Assembly: GCA_031411695.1 (NCBI GenBank)
Contig: JANOBO010000246.1
Coordinates: 1 to 36,657, forward strand
Reading direction: 5' to 3'
DNA: 36,657 nt
Source: JAIBCL01 sp031411695
GTDB lineage: Bacteria > Verrucomicrobiota > Verrucomicrobiia > Verrucomicrobiales > Verrucomicrobiaceae
The first letter of the stretch is position 1. Each line of letters starts with the position of its first letter. Position numbers and translations under genes: made by a program. Below are positions 8,338 through 15,865 of the stretch, piece after piece. The notes under the pieces are model-generated. The model was not told the DNA's origin. It saw only the letters and a list, made by a program, of their open reading frames with translations, and made no database searches.

Positions 8338-8715
8338 TCAAGCCTTCCCCTGCCACAGCATCCGCGTGCCGAAGACGACGAGCACCAGACCGAAGACGCG
8401 GGTGAGCGTCTCATTGCGGAGGGTGGTGAGCAGGCCCGCGCCATACCACGCCATCAGCGTGGCGGTGAGGGCGGTGAAGGCGATGATCTTCCACTGCCCG
8501 GCCAGCAGGCCGTTGCGTGAGTTTTGCAGCGTGGCGATCAAGGCCGTCGGGATGATCACAGCGAGCGAGGTGGCCACGGCGTTTTTTTGCGCGAGACCGA
8601 GCAGCAGCACGAAGGCGGGCACCATCACCACGCCGCCGCCCACACCGCAGAGCGCGGCGATGATTCCAGCCAGGACGCCGATGCCCAGCGATGTCACGAT
8701 TTCAGAAGTGGTCAT
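8338..8715 (-). CDS. Half-size TauE/SafE family permease
   Basis: A 125-residue membrane protein with four hydrophobic segments (about 10-40, 46-62, 74-98, 104-120). The first carries the family hallmark GVLAGIIAALCGVGGGVVMVP, a G-rich re-entrant segment seen in TauE/SafE sulfite or organosulfonate exporters. Ordinary members are about 250 residues with two such halves; only one half is present here, so it would have to act as a dimer or be a cut-down paralogue. The ATG at 8715 leaves about 156 bases to the divergent acyltransferase start. The substrate cannot be told from sequence. Confidence 0.8.
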   Translation of the reverse strand: MTTSEIVTSLGIGVLAGIIAALCGVGGGVVMVPAFVLLLGLAQKNAVATSLAVIIPTALIATLQNSRNGLLAGQWKIIAFTALTATLMAWYGAGLLTTLRNETLTRVFGLVLVVFGTRMLWQGKA

Positions 8716-8871
8716 GCGGCAAGATCAAACCACAATCCTGCGGCGAGACGAGGTTTTTCGCGGACGCCAGCGACAATTCCGGCACAATACACAGCCTTGC
8801 AGATGACTGCGGCGGAGAGCATAAGAGGACTTCGTCAGTCGTGCCCAACCCACCCGCCTGCACATCTCCCC

Positions 8872-10683
8872 ATGCTTTTTGATTTGAGCGCCCGCCTGCA
8901 GTCGCCGCTGCAGAAGAGCTTGTATCGCGTGGCCGCGCCTGTCCTCGAGAAAACGATGGGCCTGCGTGACATCGGCTCGGTTTACGATCGGGCAGTTGGC
9001 TTCTACCATCAGCATCCAGACGGGCCGTCGTCGCTGGCGTGGTTTGACTCCACGCTCAAGGCGCGCGGCGCCGCCTACGAGGCGGATCTGCCGCCTGACT
9101 TCGAGATTCCGAAGACAGGCCCGCTCATCATCGTGGCGAATCATCCCTTCGGCATCCTCGATCCCTGCGTGCTCGCGCACTTCGTGGCCACGCACAGGCC
9201 GGACCTGAAGGTGATGGCCAACAGCCTGCTCGACGAGGTGACCGAGATGCGGCCGTGGATCATCGCGGTCGATCCTTTCGGCGGCAGCGGCAGCACGCGG
9301 CGGAATCTCGGCCCGATGAAGCAGGCGCTGAAGCATCTGCGCGCTGGCGGCGCGCTGGCCGTGTTTCCATCCGGCGAGGTGGCGCATTGGCGGCCGGGCC
9401 GCGGCGTGGAGGAGTCCCCGTGGAGCACACACATCGGATCTCTCGTGCGGCGCACGCAGGCGACGGTGCTGCCGGTTTATTTTCCCGGCACGAACAGCGC
9501 GCTCTTCCATGCGGCCGGCCTCGTGCATCCCCGGCTGCGCACCGGTCTGCTGCTGCGTGAGTTCCGCAAAGGCAGGCGCGCGGTCGAGATCCGCGCGGGT
9601 CATCCGATTCCATTCTCGCGCTTGAAAAAATTCGAGGATGACGAGTCGCTGACGAAATACCTGCGCATGCATACGCTGGTGCTCGAGCGCCGGTCAAAGG
9701 CTGCGTCGTTCGTTCCGGCCGCGTCGGAAGCAAAGGCCACGGCGCCCGCTCTCATCGCCGCCGGCGCGACGGATCAAAAGCTGCAGGCCGAAGTGGACCG
9801 TCTGCGCGATCATGGCGGCCGCCTCGTCGGGCAGGGTGCGTTCTCCGTTTACATCGCCCACTCGCGCGAGATCCCGCATCTGCTCCAGGAGATCGGGCGT
9901 CAGCGTGAGATCGCCTTCTCCGCCGTGGGTGAGGGCTCGGGAAATGAGATCGACCTCGACCGCTTCGACAACCACTACCAGCATGTTTTTCTCTGGGATG
10001 AGGAGAAGGAGTGTCTCGCCGGTGCCTACCGTCTCGGGCGGGCTGACTTCATCCTGCGCGAGTACGGGCCGAAGGGATTGTACACCAGCACGCTCTTCAA
10101 GTTCGAGAAGCCGTTCCTCGCCCATTTGGAAAGCGCTGTGGAGATGGGCCGCTCATTCGTCGCTTCCGCGTACCAGCGTAACGTCTCCGCGCTGCCGCTG
10201 CTGTGGAAAGGCGTGCTGCATTGGATCAGCCGGAATCCGGGCTACACCAAGCTCTTCGGTCCCGTGAGCATCAGCAAGGACTACGACATGAACTCGCGCC
10301 GCATGATGGTGGAGTTTCTGAAGGACAACAACCTGCACCCTGATCTGGCGGCCTTCGTGAAGCCGCGCCATCCCTTCCGCTACTTGCGCGGGCGGAAGCT
10401 GATGCGCGAGTTCATCAGCACCGACCTCACTGATGTGAACGACTGCTCCGCGCTGATCTCAAGCATCGAGACGGACGGCAAGGGCATCCCCGTGCTGCTG
10501 AAGCACTACCTCCGGCTCAACGGCACCATCCTCAGCTTCAATGTGGACAAGGCCTTCTCCTCCGTCATCGACGGGCTCATCCTCGTCGATCTCACCGAGA
10601 CCGAGCCGCGCCTGCTGGCGAAGTACATGGGCGAGGACAATTGCCGCGGCTTCCTCGCGAAGCACGGCGTGAAGCAAGGCTAG
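8872..10683 (+). CDS. PlsC-type acyltransferase fused to GNAT-like N-acyltransferase (OlsF-like layout)
   Basis: A 603-residue protein from the ATG at 8872; the open frame upstream runs antisense through the permease gene and is not conserved-looking, so I chose this start. The N-terminal part (about 30-270) is a lysophospholipid-type acyltransferase: IIVANHPFGILDPCVL with His91, DPFGGSGSTRRN, and LAVFPSGEVAHW (the FPSGE/EGT-type motif). The C-terminal part (about 300-595) looks like an acyl-homoserine/ornithine-type N-acyltransferase of the 'hemolysin' GNAT family: AFSAVGEGSGNEIDLDRFDN, HYQHVFLWDEE, SAYQRNVSALPLLWKG, FGPVSISKDYDMNSRRMMVE. Combining both activities in one chain matches the layout of OlsF enzymes, which make ornithine lipids. 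An aminolipid product is therefore plausible, but the amino-acid substrate is not proven. The His and acidic residue are five apart (HX5D), not the textbook HX4D. Confidence 0.8.
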   Translation: MLFDLSARLQSPLQKSLYRVAAPVLEKTMGLRDIGSVYDRAVGFYHQHPDGPSSLAWFDSTLKARGAAYEADLPPDFEIPKTGPLIIVANHPFGILDPCVLAHFVATHRPDLKVMANSLLDEVTEMRPWIIAVDPFGGSGSTRRNLGPMKQALKHLRAGGALAVFPSGEVAHWRPGRGVEESPWSTHIGSLVRRTQATVLPVYFPGTNSALFHAAGLVHPRLRTGLLLREFRKGRRAVEIRAGHPIPFSRLKKFEDDESLTKYLRMHTLVLERRSKAASFVPAASEAKATAPALIAAGATDQKLQAEVDRLRDHGGRLVGQGAFSVYIAHSREIPHLLQEIGRQREIAFSAVGEGSGNEIDLDRFDNHYQHVFLWDEEKECLAGAYRLGRADFILREYGPKGLYTSTLFKFEKPFLAHLESAVEMGRSFVASAYQRNVSALPLLWKGVLHWISRNPGYTKLFGPVSISKDYDMNSRRMMVEFLKDNNLHPDLAAFVKPRHPFRYLRGRKLMREFISTDLTDVNDCSALISSIETDGKGIPVLLKHYLRLNGTILSFNVDKAFSSVIDGLILVDLTETEPRLLAKYMGEDNCRGFLAKHGVKQG

Positions 10684-10735
10684 GCCTGCAGACAGCTCTT
10701 GCCGATCCTGCCGAGACTCTGATAGGATCGCCGGC

Positions 10736-11212
10736 ATGAGAACCACCGTGAGCCCGCTTTTCTCGTGCGTGATGATGTCCCTCTGTCTTGCAGGCCAGGC
10801 GTGCGCGCAGGTCGTGCCGACGACGCCAAGCAAGTTCAGCATGAAACCCGTCGGCGGGACGAGCGCCTCGGCCGGCATCGCATCGGCGCCGAAGCCGGCG
10901 GAGACAGTTTACCGCCTCGTCACCTACGTCACGCTGAGCCAGCCGCGACAGTGGAAGAGCAACGATGGGAAATCTGTGCTGGGCAAGCTCATCGCATTCG
11001 AGGACATCGTGGTGGAATCCCGGAGCGCCGCGCCCGACGCGAAAGCCGCGCCGACGATGCCCGCGAAGATCACTGTGGTGCGCGCCGGCACGGTGCGCCT
11101 GCTGGTGGACTCGAAACCCTTCGAGGTCGCGCTCGACCGGCTCGGAGAAGACGAGCGCAAATTCATCCAAGGCATCGACGCAGGCGTCAAGGCGAAGGCC
11201 ACGCAACCCTGA
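10736..11212 (+). CDS. Small secreted protein with SHD1-like domain
   Basis: A 158-residue protein with a signal peptide (residues about 1-25, ending QACAQ). The body (about 60-150) resembles the SLA1 homology domain 1 seen on many planctomycete and verrucomicrobial exported proteins: RQWKSNDGKSVLGKLIAFED, then RAGTVRLLVDSKPFEVALDR and LGEDERKFI. A 25-residue Ala/Pro-rich insertion (SRSAAPDAKAAPTMPAK) separates the two halves. It starts about 50 bases after the acyltransferase and ends 43 bases before the PHP-like gene, so it may be co-transcribed with both. SHD1 likely mediates binding in the envelope; no enzyme motif is seen. Confidence 0.55.
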   Translation: MRTTVSPLFSCVMMSLCLAGQACAQVVPTTPSKFSMKPVGGTSASAGIASAPKPAETVYRLVTYVTLSQPRQWKSNDGKSVLGKLIAFEDIVVESRSAAPDAKAAPTMPAKITVVRAGTVRLLVDSKPFEVALDRLGEDERKFIQGIDAGVKAKATQP

Positions 11213-11255
11213 AGTGAACCTCCGCGTGCGGCCAGCCTTCCACCTCGCACCCCTC

Positions 11256-13355
11256 ATGCGGCAAATTTGGTTTTCCATCATCGCCCTGGTCGTTGCGGGA
11301 GGCGCGCGCGCGATGACTCCGGATGTGGCGCGGTACTCGCCAGCGTGCGGAGTGGCCATCACGACGGAGGAGGATCACATCACGGTCTCGTGGTCGGCGG
11401 GTGCTGTCGCGCGGCACGAGGCGCGCATCGATCTGCGCGCCGGGCGGCCGCTCCTCTCGTCGCTAGACGGTGTTCTGCGAGATCTCGATCCTTTTGTCTC
11501 GATCACCGCCGGCACTCGAGTCGCCCCAGAAGGCAGGCCGCCGGCCATGAGCATCTGGAACACGTTCTTCGACAATCCGCACAAGCGGCCCTTTAAGACA
11601 CACGTCGGCGTGCTCACGAAAAAATCTGCGCGCGTCACGAGCGAGGGTCGGCGTGCGACGGTGGCGGTGGGCGGGATCGTCGCCGGACCGTTCAGCGGCG
11701 AGGTTTGCCTCACATTTTTCTCCGGCTCATCGCTGATCAAGATGGAAGCGGTGATGAGCACGCCGGAAGACAAGACGGCGTATGTCTTCGATCTCGGATT
11801 CGTCGGCAAGGACTCGGACTGGAACAATTTTGCCTGGGCCGACACCGATGACAAACGTCAGATGCGCGAGGTGGATGAGACTGCGGCGGATGAGTCGCTG
11901 GCCGTTCGCAATCGGATGCTCGCAGTGAATGGCGCGCGGGGATCACTCGCCATCTTCCCGCCTCCGCATCAGTTCTTCTATCCGCTCGACTGGACGACGA
12001 ACACGAAAAACTTCTGGCTCGGTCGCGGTCATCAAGGCGCGGAGCAGTTCGGCTTCGGCGTGCGGCACGATCCGCGCGGCGCGGGGAATTTTGTGCCGTG
12101 GTTCAATGCGCCGCCGCGCACGAAGCAATGCCTGTCGTTGTTCCTGTTGCTCGATCCCGGCAATGCGACGGATGCGCTGAAGTCAGCGCTGCGCTTCACG
12201 CGCGGCGACCGTTTTGCTCCGCTGCCGGGCATGACCACCTTCACCACGCACTACCACATGGCAGTGGCGATGACGGCGATGGAGCAGATGCAGAAGGGCG
12301 TTACGCCGCTGCCCGTGCCGGATTTTGTTAAGGTCTTCAAGGACATGGGCGTGCAGGCTCTGCACCTCGGCGAGTTTCACGGCGACGGGCATCAGGACGA
12401 TCCCGGACCGCTGCGCCTGCCGGAGATGCAGATGATGTTTTCCGAGTGCGCGCGTTTGTCCGATGAGTCGCTGCTCTTGATCCCGGGCGAGGAGATCAAC
12501 ACGCACCTCGGCATCCCGTTTCCCGGCAGACATCCGGGTCACTGGATGCTGCTCTTTCCAAAGCCGGTCTTTTGGACCAAGGTGCGCGCGGAGGGACAGC
12601 CGTTCATCGAGCAGCACCCACAGCACGGCACGGTGTATCACGTCGGAGATCGAGCGGACATGATCGAGTTGATCAAGCGGGAGCACGCGCTCGCCTGGAC
12701 CGCGCATCCGCGCATCAAGGCATCCAACTGGACGCCCGACGTGTTCAAGGACCAGGACTTTTATAAAGACGATCTCTGGCTCGGCGCCGCGTTCAAATCG
12801 ATGCCCGCAGATCTCTCGCGCGAGCGGCTCGGCGGGCGCTGCCTCGACCTGCTCGATGACATGTGCAACTGGGGCCAGAAAAAGTATCTGCCCGGCGAGG
12901 TCGATGTCTTCAAGATCGACCGCACGCACGAGCTCTACGGCCACATGAACATCAACTACCTCCGCCTGCCGAAGATGCCGCGGTACGCCGATGGCTGGTC
13001 TCCGGTGCTCGATGTGCTCCGGCGCGGCGCATTCTTCACCACCACGGGAGAGATCTTGATCCGCTCCTTCACCGTCGGCGGAAAGCAAAGCGGCGAGACA
13101 CTGCGGCGCACCGAAGCCGACAAAGCCGAGGTGAGTGTCGAACTCGAATGGACCTTCCCGATGAAGTTCGCCGAGATCATCTGCGGCGATGGCACGCAGG
13201 TATTTCGCGAGCGCATCGACATGACCGACACGGATGCATTCAGCTCGAAAGTCATCAAGGTGCAGGCCGATCTGCGCGGCCAGCGTTGGGTGCGCCTTGA
13301 AGCTTGGGACTGCGCGGCGAACGGTGCTTATACGCAACCCGTTTGGCTGGAGTAG
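11256..13355 (+). CDS. Secreted PHP-domain-like protein
   Basis: A 699-residue protein from the ATG at 11256, which begins a good signal peptide (MRQIWFSIIALVVAGGARA). The longer open frame upstream runs through the preceding gene and is rejected. Residues about 20-320 are a beta-rich N-terminal domain of unknown type. The central part has the metal-binding look of a PHP phosphoesterase domain: TTHYHMAV (H332, H334), LHLGEFHGDGHQDD (H370, H375, H379), LIPGEEINTHLG and LAWTAHPRIKAS. The C-terminal 100 residues form a beta domain that ends in VRLEAWDCAANGAYTQPVWL. Such proteins are expected to hydrolyse phosphoesters or related substrates outside the cytoplasm, but neither substrate nor activity can be assigned. 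Lack of a full nine-ligand match keeps the call tentative. Confidence 0.6.
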   Translation: MRQIWFSIIALVVAGGARAMTPDVARYSPACGVAITTEEDHITVSWSAGAVARHEARIDLRAGRPLLSSLDGVLRDLDPFVSITAGTRVAPEGRPPAMSIWNTFFDNPHKRPFKTHVGVLTKKSARVTSEGRRATVAVGGIVAGPFSGEVCLTFFSGSSLIKMEAVMSTPEDKTAYVFDLGFVGKDSDWNNFAWADTDDKRQMREVDETAADESLAVRNRMLAVNGARGSLAIFPPPHQFFYPLDWTTNTKNFWLGRGHQGAEQFGFGVRHDPRGAGNFVPWFNAPPRTKQCLSLFLLLDPGNATDALKSALRFTRGDRFAPLPGMTTFTTHYHMAVAMTAMEQMQKGVTPLPVPDFVKVFKDMGVQALHLGEFHGDGHQDDPGPLRLPEMQMMFSECARLSDESLLLIPGEEINTHLGIPFPGRHPGHWMLLFPKPVFWTKVRAEGQPFIEQHPQHGTVYHVGDRADMIELIKREHALAWTAHPRIKASNWTPDVFKDQDFYKDDLWLGAAFKSMPADLSRERLGGRCLDLLDDMCNWGQKKYLPGEVDVFKIDRTHELYGHMNINYLRLPKMPRYADGWSPVLDVLRRGAFFTTTGEILIRSFTVGGKQSGETLRRTEADKAEVSVELEWTFPMKFAEIICGDGTQVFRERIDMTDTDAFSSKVIKVQADLRGQRWVRLEAWDCAANGAYTQPVWLE

Positions 13356-13452
13356 GTGCGTAGGCGCGCCATCAATCCCGCTCATATCACCCATGACAAA
13401 TTCTGCTTTGCCAAGGCCGCGCGTGGCGGTATCTCTGCCGCCCCAAAATACC

Positions 13453-14895
13453 ATGAGCAAAAAAAGTGACTTCGGATTGATCGGCCTCGCTGTGATGGGC
13501 CAGAACCTCGTGCTGAATGTGGAGAGCCGCGGCTTCCAAGTCAGCGTCTTCAACCGCACCACCAGCGTGACCGATGAATTCCTCGCGAAGCATCCTGGCA
13601 AGAACCTCGTCGGCGCGAAGACGCTTGAAGAGTTCGTCCAGTCGCTAGCCACGCCGCGCAAGATTCACATCATGGTCAAGTCCACCGCTGTGAAGGACAC
13701 CGACCGCGACGCCGTGGATGCCGTGATCGAGCAGCTCATCCCGCTTTTGGACAAGGACGACATCGTCATCGACGGGGGCAACTCCTTCTACCAGACCACC
13801 GAGCGCCGTGACGCTTACCTCGCAGGCAAGGGTCTCCGTTTCATCGGCGCAGGCGTGAGCGGCGGTGAAGAAGGTGCGCGCAAAGGGCCGAGCATCATGC
13901 CCGGCGGACCCGCATCGACTTGGGAGGTGATGAAACCCATCTTCGAGAGCATCGCCGCGAAGGTCGATGGTGAGCCATGCGTCATCCACATCGGTCCCGG
14001 CGGCGCGGGTCACTATGTGAAGATGATCCACAACGGCATCGAGTACGGCGACATGCAGCTCATCTGCGAGGCCTACAACATCTTCAAGCACGCCGGCTTC
14101 ACCACCGACGAAATGGCCGCCATCTTCAATGAATGGAACGAGGGCGACATGCAGAGCTACCTCATCCAGATCAGCGGCAAAGCCCTCGAACAGAAAGATC
14201 CAGAGACCGGCAAGCCCGTCGTCGAACTCATCGTCGATAAGGCCGGCCAGAAAGGCACCGGCCAGTGGACGTTGCTGAACGCCGCCGAGAACGCCGTCGT
14301 CATCAGCACCATCAACGCCGCTGTCGAAGCCCGCATTTTATCCAGCCAGAAGAAGCAGCGCGTGGCCGCCAGCACCCAGCTTACCGGCCCGAGGGCCAGC
14401 ATCACCATCGCCAAGGCTGACCTCGTGAAAAAAGTCCACGACGCGCTCTACGCCTCGAAGATCGTCAGCTACGCCCAAGGACTCGACCTCATCAAAACCA
14501 TGGGTGAGAAGAAGAAGTGGGATCTCGACCTCGGTCGCATCGCCAGCATCTGGCGCGGTGGCTGCATCATCCGCGCCCGATTCCTCAATCGCATCACCGA
14601 CGCCTATCGCACGAATGCCAGCCTCGCCAATCTCATGCTCGATCCGTTCTTCATCGACGTGCTCAGCGAGACACAGCAGAACTGGCGCGAAGTCGTCAGC
14701 ATCGCCACGCTGAACGGCATCCCCGTCCCCGCCTTCAGCGCCAGCCTCGGCTACTACGACAGCTACCGCGCCGCCCGCCTCCCAGCCAACCTCCTCCAAG
14801 CCCAGCGCGACTTCTTCGGTGCCCACACCTACGAGCGCACCGACAAACCCGAGGGCCAGATGTTTCACACGGATTGGCCGGAGGTCATTGGATAA
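13453..14895 (+). CDS. gnd: 6-phosphogluconate dehydrogenase (decarboxylating)
   Basis: This enzyme oxidises 6-phosphogluconate to ribulose 5-phosphate, CO2 and NADPH in the oxidative pentose phosphate pathway, in the cytoplasm. The 480-residue length fits the family (about 470-490). The N-terminal nucleotide motif is GLIGLAVMGQNLVLNV, followed by FNRTTS. The conserved substrate region is GVSGGEEGARKGPSIMPGG, and the catalytic lysine K190 lies in HYVKMIHNGIEYGDMQ. The C-terminal tail ends RTDKPEGQMFHTDWPE as in other Gnd proteins. I chose the ATG at 13453 because it starts directly at the family N-terminus; an ATG at 13393 would add 20 unconserved residues. A double-hairpin terminator follows immediately, so it is probably the last gene of its transcript. 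Confidence 0.97.
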   Translation: MSKKSDFGLIGLAVMGQNLVLNVESRGFQVSVFNRTTSVTDEFLAKHPGKNLVGAKTLEEFVQSLATPRKIHIMVKSTAVKDTDRDAVDAVIEQLIPLLDKDDIVIDGGNSFYQTTERRDAYLAGKGLRFIGAGVSGGEEGARKGPSIMPGGPASTWEVMKPIFESIAAKVDGEPCVIHIGPGGAGHYVKMIHNGIEYGDMQLICEAYNIFKHAGFTTDEMAAIFNEWNEGDMQSYLIQISGKALEQKDPETGKPVVELIVDKAGQKGTGQWTLLNAAENAVVISTINAAVEARILSSQKKQRVAASTQLTGPRASITIAKADLVKKVHDALYASKIVSYAQGLDLIKTMGEKKKWDLDLGRIASIWRGGCIIRARFLNRITDAYRTNASLANLMLDPFFIDVLSETQQNWREVVSIATLNGIPVPAFSASLGYYDSYRAARLPANLLQAQRDFFGAHTYERTDKPEGQMFHTDWPEVIG

Positions 14896-14902
14896 AGTAG
14901 CC

Positions 14903-14970
14903 ATCTCGCTCCGCGCGAGATGATCCCTGCATCTCACGAAAGCGGCTGGCACGTCCAGCCGCTTTTTTTA
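14903..14970 (+). terminator. Double-hairpin rho-independent terminator after gnd
   Basis: A first hairpin pairs ATCTCGC (14903-14909) with GCGAGAT (14915-14921). The second and stronger one pairs AGCGGCTGG (14941-14949) with CCAGCCGCT (14955-14963), extended by AA/TT, and runs into a T-tract up to 14969. It ends gnd; the convergent minus-strand gene stops at 14979 but has no comparable T-tract in its own direction. Confidence 0.9.
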
Positions 14971-14978
14971 TTCCGCCG

Positions 14979-15452
14979 TCAGTCAAAGGCACGCGGATCG
15001 GCCTGCAGCCTTCGCAATGCAATCGCATCCAGCTTGTCCTTGTCGCGAACGGAACTCTCCTTCCAGCCAATAAGCGATGCCTTCGATGCATAGCGGATGG
15101 GAAATCCCCGCAATGTCAGCGTGTCGGCATCAGCGAGTACGTCGGCGTAGCGACGGCCGCTCATGCACGTGAAGAGGTCGATCTGGCACTGCTCCGTCTC
15201 CTCGACGATGCGGATCGCGCCCTCACTGTCGTCGAAGTCCCCCCTGCTGAGTTCGGCAGCGAAGCCTTCGCCATAGCCGCTCAGGGTGCCAAGCAGGAGG
15301 TCGATGTTCTCGCCGCCGCCCGCGATGAGCAAATCCACGTCATCAGTCAGGCGCAGGTAGCCCTGCAGGCTGACGGCAATGCCGCCCACCACGACAAACT
15401 TGACGCCGCTCTCAGCGAGCAGGACCAGCAACTTTTCGAACGAGGGTTCCAT
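14979..15452 (-). CDS. Nucleotidyltransferase-fold protein (MNT/AbiEii-like)
   Basis: A 157-residue protein. The N-terminal block VKFVVVGGIAVSLQGYLRLT followed by DDVDLLI is the classic minimal nucleotidyltransferase signature: GG-x-A loop, then paired acidic residues for metal binding. The C-terminal part ends in a helical segment with KDKLDAIALRR. Such proteins are often toxins or antitoxins of AbiE- or MNT-HEPN-type modules, or DUF6036-like stand-alone proteins. A small ORF directly upstream on the same strand overlaps its start by 41 bases, consistent with a coupled pair. No HEPN partner is visible. It points toward gnd, whose terminator separates the two. Confidence 0.7.
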   Translation of the reverse strand: MEPSFEKLLVLLAESGVKFVVVGGIAVSLQGYLRLTDDVDLLIAGGGENIDLLLGTLSGYGEGFAAELSRGDFDDSEGAIRIVEETEQCQIDLFTCMSGRRYADVLADADTLTLRGFPIRYASKASLIGWKESSVRDKDKLDAIALRRLQADPRAFD

Positions 15453-15591
15453 CGTTTTGAGGGGGCAACCACTTGCCGCCGCGCAGCATCAGCGCGTTAC
15501 GTCGCAGCATTTCCAGCCGCCGCAAAGGAGGCACGCGCGACAGAGTGCCGCCCACACGCTTCTTCAAAGGCTCAGTCAAGTCATGAGACAT
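15412..15591 (-). CDS. Small ORF overlapping the nucleotidyltransferase gene
   Basis: A 59-residue basic protein starting MSHDLTEPLKKRVGG and continuing with LSRVPPLRRLEMLRRNALML, which looks like one or two amphipathic helices. Its end overlaps the nucleotidyltransferase start by 41 bases in another frame. A start 27 bases further upstream (15618) is possible. The overlap and helix-rich character would suit a small antitoxin-like partner, but I recognise no family and codon bias in a short ORF could explain it. Treat as a candidate. Confidence 0.4.
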   Translation of the reverse strand: MSHDLTEPLKKRVGGTLSRVPPLRRLEMLRRNALMLRGGKWLPPQNDGTLVRKVAGPAR

Positions 15592-15865
15592 GGAGCAGGA
15601 TAGGAGCAGGTCATCCACGGGGCAAGTCGCGAACTCGGCCGCTCAATGTGGCGCCTGCCAAAACTTGCGAGGCTCGACAACCTCACCCCGTGCTTCCGGG
15701 CCGGGGAGCGGGCAGTCCCGCCGAACGGCGCGAGGCTTCGCCATGTCATGAACGTTCGTTCTCTCGACGACGGCTCGACGAGGCGATTTCGCCCTCCTGT
15801 TGAAACCGTCTGTTGCGGGGGCTGTCGCCAGACGGCACCTGAATCCAGCCGACCAGCCCGCGTTC

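Noticed and set aside
8524..8871. Upstream extension of the PlsC-GNAT gene (116 extra residues)
   Set aside because: It runs antisense through the TauE/SafE gene, is His/Arg-rich and lacks family similarity; the ATG at 8872 starts the conserved N-terminus.
10703..10730. Hairpin CGATCCT/AGGATCG just before the SHD1-like gene
   Set aside because: The 7-bp stem with a 14-base loop has no T-tract and no recognised riboswitch or leader context; it may be chance.
10965..11255. Upstream extension of the PHP-like gene
   Set aside because: It overlaps the SHD1-like gene in another frame and is Arg/Ser/Pro-rich; the ATG at 11256 starts a good signal peptide.
12183..13661. Long minus-strand ORF of 492 residues across the PHP-like and gnd genes
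   Set aside because: It spans two well-supported opposite-strand genes and has a shadow-like composition (Arg/His/Leu/Val-rich).
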